Assembly: GCA_017311315.1 (NCBI GenBank)
Contig: CM029636.1
Coordinates: 23,553,695 to 23,617,694, forward strand
Length of the DNA: 64,000 bases
Direction of reading: 5' to 3'
DNA from: Dendrocalamus latiflorus
Lineage: Eukaryota; Streptophyta; Magnoliopsida; Poales; Poaceae
Shown one piece after another: positions 37,481 through 49,700 of the stretch. The notes beneath the pieces are model-generated. The model was not told the origin of the DNA. It saw nothing but the letters and a program-made list of their open reading frames with translations, and searched no databases. The translations under genes were made by a program, and so were the position numbers. How positions within the stretch are numbered: position 1 is the stretch's first letter; each line of letters starts with the position of its first letter.

Positions 37481-39260
37481 GTATGACTTGCCTTGCTCTA
37501 CTATGGGGTGAGAGTCGTCGTCGTAAAAATCTCCCGAATCGTCGTAGTCTACACGTGAAAATAACCTACCAAAATCAAATAAATTCAAAATAAATTCAAA
37601 ACAACTTAAAATATTTAAATTGAGGCTAGAAATGGATAGAGAAGATTTTTTGATGAATTTAGAAATTTGAATGAGCTCAATCGGAGTTAGGATGAAGGAG
37701 AACGGGCTCTCGGAAGTTTAAAATCAGAGAAAATGAATAAACTGGATTTTTGGAATTGTTTTTCTAAAGAAAAATAGGAATTATGATGTCAGCAAGGATT
37801 TTCTTTTTCAGCTGAATTATTTTTCTATTGAGAAATCCAATTTATGATGTCAACATACTGTCAACCTTGGGTGGATTTTCGGATAGGAGGCTGACATGTG
37901 GGCCCTAGTCTATGGACCGGGTCCACGGACCGAAGGGGCGCTGACGTGGCGAGGATGGTGGGGTGTGCCAGCTGGCGCTTGCATGGCGACCACATCGGCA
38001 ACCACCTCACCCCGGCGCTGACGTGGCTAGGCGCCGGCGAGGGGTGTTCGGGCACGGCAGCAGCGGCGGCGCTCCAGCGCATGGCGGCCGGTGGCAAGTG
38101 GCGCAAGATCGAGAGGGGCCGACGGGGATTCCAACGCTACCTGGTGCAGGGCTCGGCGGGGCGTGGCGGTGACTGGTGACGAGAAGGCGGAGGCGGCCCT
38201 CGATGCGGCGGCGCTTCGGCGGGATTGAGGCTCGGCCAAGTGGCGGAGGGGTGGTGCGAGGGGAAGGAGAGGCCGAGGAGGGGTATTTATAGGGGAGGGG
38301 CAGCCGAGCGGCGAGCTAACCGCCTGTGGAAATGGTGGCGGCGGCCGTTGCAGAAGAACGTGGAGGCAGGCGCCGAGATGGCGAGGGAGGTGGGCGCACG
38401 AAGGGCAAAAAGGGGGGGAAACATGGGGCGGTGCAGGGGAAGAAGAGAGGGAGGAGAGGCCAAGAAGGGCAGCGGGGACGGTGGCTCTCGCGTGGGGAAG
38501 GAGGGAAGGAAGAAATGCCTAACAGGCGAGGTCCACACGCAGCGAGAGAGAAAGAGGAGGCACGGGCGAAGGAGATGGCGACACGTGGCCAAGGGAGGGG
38601 ATCGGACGGTCGGGAGAGGAGAGGAAGGGGAGGGAGGGGGAGCGGTCGGATGAAGATCGGATGGCCGAAGGAGAAAGGGGCGGCGGACGGGGAGATGGGC
38701 CGGGGCGCGTGTGCGGCCGATCCGGACCGCCCACGTGTCGAGCGGGGGAGAGGGGTAGGTGGGATTCTGGGCAGCGACGTGGACAGATCTGAGCCGTCCA
38801 CGCGTCGGCCGGAGGGAGTTTGGGGTTTAAAATTTTATTTTTGATTTTGGATTTTCAGAAAACTCGAGAAAATTCAATAAAGCTCAGAAAATACCAAATT
38901 AATTCCAAAAAATCCAGAAAAATTCGCAAAAGTTCCTGGAGATATTTTGGACTTAGATAAAATATTTCCAACTAAATTTGTTTTATATTTTTATACTTAA
39001 AGTACTTTTTAATTTCAAAATAGATTTTTAAACTCCAGAAAAACCAGGAAACCAAATAGAAGCCAAATAAATCCAAGTAATTAATTTGACATAGGATTTT
39101 TATAGACAATTAAAATATCATTTTATTTATTAATATTTTTAGGGTTTTCTTAAAATACTTTTCAATTCCAGCTTTAAAAAACAGAAATTAAGGGCAAAAC
39201 AAAATTAAAAATTTAGGCACCAAAACACATGTTTTTATTTTAAACCAAATTAATTTACAG
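37481..39260 (-). mobile_element. second Gypsy-type LTR remnant
   Basis: On the minus strand, a GC-rich, Pro/Ser-coding-by-chance promoter-like block (38.85-37.87 kb) is followed by AT-rich sequence, an acgacgacgactctcaccc run, and AAGGCAAGTCATACTCCTTG plus ACCATGTTGTACCC. This parallels the order in the 32.4-36.4 kb copy. Flanking stretches such as 38880-39260 are A/T-rich with aattcCAGAAAA-type repeats, as in Gypsy LTRs. No coding domain is visible. Confidence 0.4.
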
Positions 39261-39263
39261 CCA

Positions 39264-39860
39264 GATAAAACTTCTTATACTGTACTAACAAAATTATTGG
39301 ACGTATCGTTAGAGTTTACTGACACAACTGCCATGGCACATGTTGGCCATGTGATGGTGGTAGTGCAAAAGCATATCTCATTTACATCCAAATACATATC
39401 AATTTACGTCCAGATCAACCTCGCAACCCAACCATGCACTGACTATGACCCACCTGTGCGTGGTCTCTGGCGCCCTCGGGCAATCGCTTTTTATGACCAG
39501 ATGTGTACAAAATTACAGCCAAATGAAACCACTTTTATTGTATTAACAAATTTATCAGCAGCGTCATTAGATTTTATTGCCACACCTAGCCATGGCACAC
39601 AATGGCCATGTGATGGCAGTAGTAAAATTGAAAACCACAATTACGACCAGGTGCATATCAATTTATGACTAGATGAAACTACTTTTACTGTACTAATAAA
39701 TTTACTGGACACATCACTAGAATTTCTTGACACACCTACCGTGTTGCATGCTAGGCATATGATGACGGAAGTAAAAAAGGGATACCTTATTTATGTCCTG
39801 ATGCATACCAATTTACTGCCAAGATGAACCATGAGCGGGTGGGGACAAGCGGGATGTGGG
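39264..39860 (+). repeat. three degenerate tandem units of about 170-250 bp
   Basis: Blocks beginning TACTGTACTAACAAAATTAT (39278), ttgtattaacaaatttatc (39538) and TACTGTACTAATAAATTTAC (39688) are each followed by a CGTTAGA/CATTAGA/CACTAGA-TTT segment. Each then has GCCATGGCACA-like and CATGTGATGG-like motifs and a CATATCAATTTA-type closing segment. No coding meaning is apparent. Confidence 0.65.
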
Positions 39861-39997
39861 TTCATTGCTCGTAAGTGTCGTGAGCGAGTGGGAACCGATC
39901 GGCGGGAGGATGGGCTCGGTCAAAGCATGGGTACTGGCTAGAATATAGAATAAGTTATTCTATGCTTAGGCACAAAATAGTGTGTATGTGTGTGTAT

Positions 39998-40343
39998 TTA
40001 CATGAGGCACTTGGGTGCCTTGGCACCCACATTAACAATAGTCCGATACATGTGTATGATCTATAAACTTTTTAGAATTTGGGTATGAAAATATTTTGTA
40101 CCCTTTATAGATTTATGGTAAGTTAGTTTTGAATTCAGTTCAAACTAGTTTGGACTACTTTTGAATTTAAGACAACTATAGTGAGTATATAACAGGAAAC
40201 TAACTCAAACTAGTTAAACCGATGTTGAATTTAATTTTTTGGGAGTTGGTATCTATACCCGCGCCAACTGTCACGAATCTCAAAGCACATCAACGGGTAT
40301 CAATTTAGGTGCCTTGGCACCATGGTGCATGAAACACTTGTCA
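39998..40343. mobile_element. inverted-repeat element between TG/CA microsatellites
   Basis: The left part, after (TG)n at 39981-39996, reads CATGAGGCACTTGGGTGCCT and continues TGGCACC. The right part in reverse complement reads CAAGTGTTTCATGCACCATG and continues GTGCCAAGGCACC, and abuts (CA)n at 40344-40360. Both ends share the GGTGCC-GGCACC palindrome. The interior (about 345 bp) has no coding signal. Confidence 0.5.
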
Positions 40344-40565
40344 TACACACACACACACACTCGCTGAGTGCCTGTGCTTTGCAATGGAAACCCAAATTGC
40401 ATAAGCAAGTCAACCAATTTGAGTTTTATGTGTACCAAATATCATTACCAATATAACAAAAGAATGTGTATGACGTTCAGAATTGATCTTAAGGATAATT
40501 TTGATTTTCGATATACAATGTATGTGAATATATGCGTTGCTACTGATAAAAAATATATTACTGTA

Positions 40566-41330
40566 ACATCCAAATTTTAGCAAGTTCAAAATGAGTAAAA
40601 TTTGAAACTTTTGCTTGCATCTTATTTACTTGGCTTTTGATTGGAGTTCCCTCGGAAAAACATGTAAGTACAAATTTTTGGAAAAGAAAAATACAATTGA
40701 TAGAATTCAATTTTAATTAAAAATCAAATCTAAAAAGATGATCCATAAAGTGGCATAGGAGAATTCATAGCAGAAACCATTTCAAAAACTCAAAAATAAG
40801 TTCTTGGCACTGGAAATAAAAATTTGAACATTTTTAAGCATGTTCCTAAAATTATTCAAATCAAAATAGTATATGTTGCATAAAGCAGCAGCCTTCAAAG
40901 ATTTTTTGAGAAAAATATGAGATAGATACAATCTTGGAAAAATTACACAATACTCTACACTGTGCAAAGAGCCTCCACAATAAAAACCATAATTTTGGAG
41001 CTCGTTTTCTATGTTGAAAAATTCCCCAAATCTATCAGCCAAACCAAATATGTTTTCTTCACTTAACCCTTTCTGCTTCCTCTTTTGCAAAGGTGTATTT
41101 TTTAAGTTGACGAGTGGGACCAAACCCCACCTACCAGGACTCCATTTCTCCTCTCACCGACACGCTAGGCCCACGCGTCAGTGTTCTTCTTCCACCACTT
41201 GTCGAGGGGAAGGCGGAAGGCATCTTGTAGAAACAAAAGGAAAAGGCAATACCATCAGAACAATCCTGTTGTTTTCTCTTCTGCAGTGCTGGCACAACCT
41301 GGTCTCATGCAATCTAAATCCTCAGCTAGT
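40566..41330 (+). mobile_element. Gypsy-type LTR fragment, low certainty
   Basis: Begins TGTAACATCCAAATTTTAGC, the common start of grass Gypsy LTRs, followed by AT-rich sequence. No second end or coding region can be assigned. It lies immediately left of the Copia element at 41383. Confidence 0.25.
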
Positions 41331-41382
41331 TTAGTGCATCACTAAAAATTGCTTTCATTCTTATTATGTTAAAACATGTTTC

Positions 41383-41590
41383 TATTAGCCTACCATGTGC
41401 ATGCATGTGACGCCTTGGTTCAACCAGGAGATTAATTCGCATGTAATGCCTCGGTTCAACAAGGAGATTAATTTGAGTTGTTACATGTATTCACATCAGC
41501 AGTTACTGCATGCATTCACATTAGCGTCACTATTGGATATATCCCTATACACCAATTGATCAGTCAAGTGCTTTTTTTTATGAGCCTTCA
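41383..41590 (+). repeat. 5' LTR of the Copia element
   Basis: 208 bp. It starts TATTAGCC (TG changed to TA) and ends GCCTTCA. It holds a 35-bp internal near-duplication around GGTTCAACCAGGAGATTAAT. Confidence 0.9.
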
Positions 41591-41604
41591 TGGTATCAAA
41601 TAGC
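41591..41604 (+). other. primer-binding site (tRNA-Met type, imperfect)
   Basis: TGGTATCAAATAGC follows the 5' LTR directly. It resembles the TGGTATCAGAGC site used by many plant Copia elements. Confidence 0.7.
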
Positions 41605-41649
41605 TTACTATCTTGATCTCCTCCTCCCACCTTCTCTTCTCCTCCCATC

Positions 41650-43107
41650 ATGACAGGTACACCTGACGCTGCTGCCCTCGCCACCGCAGCCAAGGAGGAC
41701 GCCACGGCCAAGACCGCATTGTGGGCGCAAGCAGTCAGTGTTTCCAGCATCAAGCTCCTCATCACCATCACCCCTGACCTCCAAGCGAGCAACTATGCCC
41801 AATGGCGCGGCCGGCTCGAGGTCGCCCTCCAGAAGTATGCCCTCGATGACCACATCCACGAGTCTTCCTCTTTGGCTCCTGACGGACAGTGGACTTGACT
41901 TGATGCCCTCGTCTGCTCTTGGTTGTACGACACCATCTCACCCAAGCTCCTCGCCATGGTAATGGACTCCTCAGTTTCCGCGTACACCATTTGGATGCAC
42001 ATCGAAGGTCTCTACCGTGGTAACGCTGAGACACGTGCCATCTACCTCGAGCAAGAATTTTATGGGCTCATGCAGGGCTCCATGTCCGTGGCCGACTACT
42101 GCTACAAACAGAAGGCTCTCGCGAATGAGCTCACCGACGTGGGCACAACGATCGTCGAGAGTAGTCTCGTCCTCAACACCTTGCACGGGTTGAGCCTGCG
42201 CCTCATCTACATGCGCACGCTGCTGCCCATACAGCGCCCCGTGCCATCCTTTCTCAAGACGTGTTCTGCCCTCATGCTCGAAGAACTCACGATGGGGTCC
42301 AAGTCTTCCCCACCCTCGGCCTTCATCGTCAACAATTCCAAGAGCACCTCTGGCGGCTCTTCATCCAACGCCACCAGTAGCGGACAGTCCTGTGGCACCA
42401 ACTCTAACCGCAATAACTACGATGTCAACTACTCCAACTACAACCCCACCGCAACAACAACCGCAGAAGTGGTGGCTCCTTCAATGGTGGTAGTGACAGC
42501 GGGAACTCCAACAACAACAACAGCAAGGGTTCCATCCCCTAGCCGTCGCTCTAGAACCCGTGGGTTGAGTCCATCCAGATGTGGCCTAGAGAAGCACCCC
42601 AACCCACCAACTAGGGCCTTCTTAGCCCAATCTGCCTGGCACCTTCACCGCCACTATCCCGCCGCCTGCGCAAACCGATCTCCAGCATACGCGCTTGCAC
42701 CGCCCTCCTTCGATCCACCCGCGTCATGGGACCAGAACCAGTTGATGCACATATTCAACACCATGACGCTGGTGCCACCATCTTTTGAGTTGTACATGAA
42801 CTCCGTGGCGTCCACACACATGATCTCGGAACATGGTAATCTCTCTTCTTTCTCCCATGTTCCTTTCATTGCATCTCTATACGCTATTGTTGGCAATGGG
42901 TCTCATATCCCAATCACCCATACCGGTACGACCTCTCTCAATTTTCCTCATCATTCTTTCTGGTTGCACAATGTTATTATGACACCATATCATATTGAAA
43001 ATCTTATTTTCGTTCATCAATGCACTTTAGATAACCTTTGTTCTGTTGAATTTGACCCTTATGGCCTTTTTGTAAAGGATCTTCACACCAAGAACGTGTT
43101 CATATAG
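41650..43107 (+). pseudogene. Copia gag and protease-region remnant
   Basis: The frame from ATG 41650 encodes a UBN2/Copia-type gag: NYAQWRGRLEVAL, YDTISPKLLAMV, TAYTIW-like, LEQEFYGLMQGSMSVADYC. It is interrupted by a TGA at 41896-41898. A 42300-42700 segment is Asn/Ser/Thr-rich and has lost any zinc knuckle to frame changes. Near 42790 the protease active-site region reads ELYMNSVASTHM, with Asn and Val where the family has the Asp-Ser-Gly motif, so protease is inactive. The frame ends at 43105-43107, before the integrase region. Confidence 0.85.
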
Positions 43108-43179
43108 TCGTGGTGACCTCCACCCCCCTTCACTGGCCGCCTCCTACTCCTTGAGCCTTCTCCATTACAACTCCATCAT

Positions 43180-43700
43180 TTATAGTGTGGCATCGTCATG
43201 TTGGACATCTCGGTAACCAAGCTTTATCACATCTTGCTAGTGCTTCCTATATTTCATGTAATAAAATTTCCTCAGACACCTAGTGCTATGCGTGCCAATT
43301 AGGCCGACATGTGCGTCTCCCCTTTTCTCCTTCATGCACTCGCACTAATAAAGCTTTTGATTTAATATATTGTGATCTTTGAACCTCGCCAGTTCCTAGT
43401 ATTTCTAGCTACAAGTATTATCTCGTTGTCCTCAACGATTTTACACACTACTTATTGGCGTTTCCCCTTCATTTTAAATTTGATGTTTTCACCACTCTTC
43501 ACAATTTCTTTGCCTATATTGGTACTCAATTCTCCTCGTTCGTTCACGCCATTCAGTGTGACAATGGTGGCGAATTTGACAACACTTTCATGTGCCACCA
43601 CCTCCTCTCCCACGGCATTGCACTCCGCATATCATGCCCACACACCTCCCAACAAAACGGTAAGCGGAATGCATTATCCGCTCTACCAACGACATTCTCT
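43180..43700 (+). pseudogene. Copia integrase remnant
   Basis: At 43180-43330 a GAG-pre-integrase/HHCC zinc module is readable (VWHRHVGHLGNQ, then a stop, CYACQLGRH). The integrase core follows with YCDL, a stop, YKYYLVVLNDFTHYLLAFPL, FFAYIGTQF and QCDNGGEFDN. The two Asp residues of the D,D-35-E triad are visible. Sequence breaks at NGK, where the catalytic Glu should follow. At least two in-frame stops occur. Confidence 0.82.
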
Positions 43701-43779
43701 GTTCTCTTCTATTTCAAGCGAGCATACCGCCTTCGTATTGGGTCGAAGCTCTCCACACCACTTGTCAACCTAACCCACC

Positions 43780-43925
43780 GATGCCCTCTGACTTCAACTT
43801 CCTTTCAGTCGTCGCTCACACATCACCTCGCAGTACACCGATGTCTTCACCAAGGGCCTTCCCATGACCATCTTCAAAGAGTTTTGTTCCAGCTTGAACA
43901 TCCACCCTGCTCCTGTTTCAACTGC
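43780..43925 (+). pseudogene. Copia RNase H C-terminal scrap
   Basis: QYTDVFTKGLPMTIFKEF and SSLNIHPAP match the end of Copia polyproteins, just before the polypurine tract and 3' LTR. Everything between the integrase and this point is lost, so the element carries a large internal deletion. Confidence 0.8.
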
Positions 43926-43934
43926 ACCGGGGGG

Positions 43935-44147
43935 CGTTAGCCTACCATGCGTATGCATGTGACGTCTCAGTTCAACCACGAGATTAATTCGCATGTGACG
44001 CCTCGGTTCAACCAGGAGATTAATTTAAGTTGCTGCATGTATTCACATTAGCAGTTATTACATGTATTCACATTTGCATCACCATTGTATATATATATCT
44101 CTATACACCAACGAATCAGTCAAGTGCTTTATTTCTATTAGCCTTCA
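43935..44147 (+). repeat. 3' LTR of the Copia element
   Basis: 213 bp, starting CGTTAGCC (TG changed to CG) and ending GCCTTCA. It follows a CCGGGGGG polypurine tract. Confidence 0.9.
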
Positions 44148-44152
44148 GTTTC

Positions 44153-46540
44153 CTCATAGAACAAGAATACTTGAACCCCAAAGTGAAGCACAAAGCAGCA
44201 ATCTGGCACTGCATGATGTCAATTTAATTAACCTGAACAAGGGGGAGTAAAAGGTTCCAGTGCCAAAAATTAGGCAACAGGCTACTTGGCCAAAAATTAC
44301 GCAGAAGAACAATGAGTTCTGAAAGAGTGAAAGCGAAAGATAACATAAAAAAAAAACTTTTTACAACAGTTTGCACGAGTTACACGACGCCTTACGGTAG
44401 AAAACAGGAGTGGCAAGTAGCTGCACTAGGTACATTCTTCTTAACAAGCTTAGCAAGCTAGATCAAATTAAGTAATACTCCAAAGTTATATATTCAATTG
44501 CTCGTGTGGATCAATCAGAAATAAGGTTTGGGAAGCTGCAGCACAAAGTACCCATTTTGCAGAAATTCCGCATCAATTTCACCAAGTTAAAGATGACATT
44601 TGTGCGAAGCCAACAGTCCTGATTCCTTGATCCCTGCCGGCCTCCTCCACTAATTGCCAGTAGTAAAATGCTGTCGTCGTGTGACATGTTTGCCATAAAT
44701 ATAACATGGCTTTTGGATCCTGTTGCTTTGCCAGCGGCTAGCCTATTATCAACAAGGTTGCTTCATCTTCCACATGGCCTAAATATGACCAGAACTCCAT
44801 AAGCACCTAAAGGGAACATTTGCCATCTTCTTTCATGTTTACTGTCTAGTAGACATGAGAAACTTACAAATGGAGATAACTCTATTTGGCAGTTCAGGGT
44901 CTGTGCGCCGGTGCTAGTACGCTAGACACATTGAAGGAAAGCATGATCCTTTTTTGTCCTTAAGAGAATCAGCTTCGATTCTCATTTGGATTTCAAAAGA
45001 ATTAGAGAATCAGCTTTGATTCTCATCTGGATTTCAAAAGGAAGTACTAACGAATTTATTTTTGAAATAACGCTAATGTAGTCCTAAAAATAGCATTAAT
45101 GAACCACAAGCCCACCACTCAATATCTAACTCCATGATATAATATGTTAACTAGTATGATCTGAAATGTTCATTTTGACAAACAAGAGTATACAGTAACT
45201 CAAAATCATAGGTGCCGTCTCAGTTTTTTTGTGTTGGCTAGAGCATCATCATCGCCACTGACAAGGGGGGCAAAAATTAGGATTTTCTGCCAATCTTATC
45301 AGTCTTACTGCTATACTTGGTTACTTAGAGTTCTTCACCAGCTTACAGTGAAAATTAGCACAACTGACATGTTCCATACTTTGCTCGTTTTCAAATTTCA
45401 CTATCAAATACTCATGTCAATGCAAAAATCGATCAAAATCGGTAAAGATAATTTATGAGTCAAATAAGTAGTCAGCAAAAGACTTGATGTGCAGTCCTTA
45501 AGGTGGACACCTGGGCAATTGGGCAAAAACCTTGAACAAAGATTTCTGCTACGTGATGCAACTGTTTAGAACTTTAGATGGGGTGGGAATTCTACATGCC
45601 ACTAATCTGTTAGATAATGACCCTATCATGTAACTTAATTATGCTAACTAGCATCAGCCAAAAGAATATGTGATAACTGATAACTAGCGAAGAACCAACA
45701 AAATTAGACCCCTTTCAAGAGGCTGATGCTTTTTTACTGCAAAAATCCAATAAAGGCAAGGTCTACTCCACAAAATTCATGTGGTGTCATGTCACAATCA
45801 TCCAGTGGAAAGTGGAGACACCCAATGGTGCGTCCAAATAATACATTCAGGCATAAGCAGAAGGTTCAGGGTCTCCTTTGTCAAAGAGGAGGTAAGAAAG
45901 AAAGAAAGGAGAAAGCTGAGAGGAATGAAAGAAGAGAGTATGGCATATCACATCGACCTCCAATATTCTGTTCTTGTTTTGTCAATTGGATGAGACCAAC
46001 TAGCTGCCTAACCGCTACAGGTCCAGGCTACGCAAGCTCCAGGAGAGCCTCAGATTTCTCTCATTCCTAAGTTAATCTGAACGAAGTAAATGTGGTGTAA
46101 TTCTAGTAGAGCTCTAGCAGAGCCACTGGCCCCACTGGCCTGTGTCTATCAGTCGATGTTAATTGTGGGTAGCATGGCTGGACCATTCATATCCAACCAG
46201 CGTGCCTCCCTACTCTCATCCAATATACTTGATTAAGACATGATATGCTAACTAATTCGGTGCACATTAATAATACCTTGCTCACCGACTGTATCCGATG
46301 GCCTATAGTCTATAGCAACGTGCATGCAACTTAAGACAGCAAAGGAATTGAACTACCTATGGTTCTGTAACTTCTGTTGTACCATCAGCCTACCAGGGAA
46401 CTGGTACTAATTGGCGACTTTGCAACTGGATAACCTTGGCATTTACAAAAAAAAAAGGGGGCACTTCACAAGGTAAACACTCACAGGTACTAAACTGTTA
46501 AGCATAGTTAATTGTTCAGTCTAAGGCATTAATCCAGAAA
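44153..46540. other. intergenic and presumed 3' flank of the bZIP gene
   Basis: AT-rich, with no gene supported. A 33-bp direct repeat (GAATCAGCTTCGATTCTCAT and GAATCAGCTTTGATTCTCAT) lies at 44967-45040. Confidence 0.45.
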
Positions 46541-46710
46541 CCAACAAAGGAAAAAAAGATTATGTCATACAAGAATTACTTTCTGATTAATGATACAAAG
46601 AACAGCTAGCTACCCTATCAACGATTCATATGCATACATTGTACATTACCTATCTTTACAATGCCGAACTGCAGTTGGTATATGGTTTAATAGGGGCCCT
46701 GAAATTCTCT
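46541..46710 (-). other. probable 3' UTR of the bZIP gene
   Basis: Sequence immediately after the bZIP stop codon on the minus strand. No definite poly(A) signal was assigned. Confidence 0.4.
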
Positions 46711-49700
46711 TCAAATGAAATGCGTTGAGTCGTTTAGGGACTGACCACTCAGCGACTGGCCACCGTTCGATGAGCTCGGGTGATGGCTTGGATGGCGATG
46801 CTGAGCCTGGTGGCTGCCTAAATAAGGTATCTGCTGCTGCTGCTGCTGTTGACAGAAATAGGATGGAATCTGCTGCTGGAGTCCGCCATTGAAGGGATTC
46901 CTGTTCATGCTTGGAGCTTGCCCTGCAGATATCTTAAGTCGCTGGACTTCTTCTTGCAGGGCTTCATTCAGAGCTGCATTTGGTAGGAAAGAAAATATTT
47001 CAATCTGTTGATTCCTGAACTAGGAAAATAATGTTCAATTTGGCTTTACTAGCGGGGCATCGAATTTGTCAATAGATTCAGACACCTTGTAGCAGACAAA
47101 CTTCAAGTCTTTCAGAGCATTCAAATAATGACTACTGGAAGAACTGAAGAAGTTCCAAAGGAAGATCAGAGCATACCATCCTGTAGTTTAGCTTGCTCTG
47201 CCATGGATTGCAACCGGAGTTTGAGCTCTCTGTTCTCAGCAGTTAAGCCAGAAGTATCCCTCTGGGTTTGAAGTAAATTGCAATAAATCAGATAAGAGAA
47301 GATGTGTTGAACAAAAGAAACAAAGTTAGGTCACCATAATGGCATATTCACAAACTGAAACAAAATAAACTGTTGGCTTACAGGCTTGGCTAGCAATCAT
47401 CTATCAAATATTATCAATGGCATTCACAAGGGGGGTTGTGTGCTAGCATGGTCCAAAAATCAATAAACTATGGAACACACATACCATGCAAACGCTACGT
47501 ACAGTTAAAATTTACTATGAGCAACGGTATACTCTGCAGACAGTAGTTAACAGCATTAGGTCCAACAAGTCAACAACGATGTACTCCACAACAATAAAAG
47601 CAGTACTTCAGTTGTCTCAATCTCATCAAATAAATTGAAGAATGAAGCAACAAAATCATCTGAATGTATCCAAGATTCAAAGATCACACACTAACCACTG
47701 ATATTAGTTCATTACTCGATATAGATAAAGCCAGCACAATGTCTGTGCTATTGTGACAATTCATCTATTATCAGTTTATCACAGATGTCTTTTCAATACC
47801 GGTAGAATGCTTATGTGAAGTTCGAAAGGCGCATAAAAAGTATGCCCGTAACCAACAAGAATTAACTCTAGATAGCTCAGCTTCATTTTTCTCATTTTGT
47901 TTTCAGAGCATAATGTTACTCCAGGGCAAGATTCGAAAACCCGAAACCAGGGGGAATACCGCCAGATGGCCGGTACTACTTACCGGCCGGTTACCGCCCA
48001 AAAAACAGGAGAAAACCCGCTAAAAACCGGAAAAACTGCTAAAAACCATTTTTTCAAATTTCATATTGGAAATTCCTAACAATTCATGGTAAAAAGTATG
48101 AAGTCAAGCACGGAAGGTGTATGCATCTTATTAATACATTCTATTAATGTTAAATAATGTAAATATTATTAGGAAACTAAGTTTTACATTCAAAAATTAG
48201 AAATTCCTAATACATTCATGGCAAAAAGTATGAAGTCAAGCACGGAAGGTGCATGCATCTTCCTAATACATTCCATTAGTGTTAAACGAAACTAACTTTT
48301 ACATTCAAAAATTAGAAATTCCTAATACATTCATGGCAAAAAGTATGAAGTCAAGCACGAAATGTGCATGCATCTTCCTAATACATTCCATTAGTGTTAA
48401 ACAATGCAAACATCATTAGAGAAGCTAACTTTTACATTCAAAATTTCAAACCCTACTCCAGGGATTATGGGTTGATTGTCCTAGCCTAACCAAATGGTAG
48501 AGTACTAGCCAAGTTTCCTTGAGAGAGAGATATCTTAGGTTACTATCTGTGACCAATTAATCTTCAGCCAAACACTACCCATCTGATTCCATCCGCTTTA
48601 TTCAGATCATACTCTGAAATGGCACATCGCTAGCCCCATTTGTGGTGAGTGATCTATCAAGCTCCAGACATCTGCTTTACTTCAAAAACTACTAGGTGCA
48701 TCGATTCCTACTAAGTGTCATGTCAACTACAAGAACCGATGCAGAAAGGTATTAAATAAACAACAAAAAAGCTTGTGCTCTTTTAAATGAAAATGTATAA
48801 CCCATCTGATTCCATCAACTTCATTCAAATCATATTTTGAGATGGCACATCGCTAGCCCCATTTGTGGTGAGCGATCCATCAAGCTCCAGACATCTACTT
48901 TACCTCAAAAACTACTAGGTGCATCGATTCCTACTCTAAGTGTCACGTCAACTACAAGAACCAAGGAAGAAAGGTATTAAACAAACAACAAAAATGCTTG
49001 TGCTCTTTTAAATGAAAATGTACACATATACGGTTTACTCATGAAGGCAAATCCAGCTCATCCCATCCCCTGGTGGCCCCATACTCTTATACTCCCCCAC
49101 CCTAACACACCATGCAAATTGCCATAAAAACTTCCAGAAAAGATTTGAGAATGTTGATACAAATTCGATTTATCATGCCTTTCTCATTTTCCATGTTTAG
49201 ATCACATGTTTTCTAGAACCACATATATCATTGCAGCTAGCGATATGACACATTCAGGTGCTAGCTGCGTACAATGCCATATGGAACATCAGCTCAAATG
49301 CAATAAAAAATGCTTAGCTGTATTTCTGGTTTCTAAAATAGTGTACAGGAGAGATGATTGGTGATTAGAAATTCAGAGCTTTTCACTGCACTTGCTCAGC
49401 TCTAAAACCACATCGCTCTTATTTCCTACAATTTCATCCAAGGTTGTCACGGCGTCACCTTGGCGTCCAGGCGCCGGGGAGGAGACGCCGGGGAGGATCG
49501 CCTCGCCTTGGCCAGGTACGCCGTCCGCCCCTCTCCTCTCCGGCAGCGCTCCGGCCGCGCCGCCCTCCACCCGCGCCGCCTCCCTCCCTCCTGCTGCGCC
49601 GACTTCCTCCCTCCACCCGTGCCGCCTCCCTCCCTCCTGCACTCCGGCCCCCTGGGGGGAGGCGACGGGGGGAGGCAGCGGCAGGGGGGAGGCGTCGGGG

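Larger units (their letters stand above)
41383..44147 (+). mobile_element. short-LTR Ty1/Copia retrotransposon, internally deleted and decayed
   Basis: A 2765-bp element flanked by the 5-bp duplication GTTTC (41378-41382 and 44148-44152). It has LTRs of about 210 bp, a PBS-like TGGTATCAAATAGC directly after the 5' LTR (41591-41604, initiator-tRNA-Met type) and a G-rich polypurine tract before the 3' LTR. Gag, a dead protease region and part of integrase are recognisable. Reverse transcriptase is missing and only the extreme RNase H end remains. The LTRs differ at roughly one site in eight by eye, so the insertion is old. Confidence 0.92.

Noticed and set aside
38225..38844. Arg/Gly-rich frames of 142-172 codons
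   Set aside because: Composition artefacts of the second LTR-like GC block.
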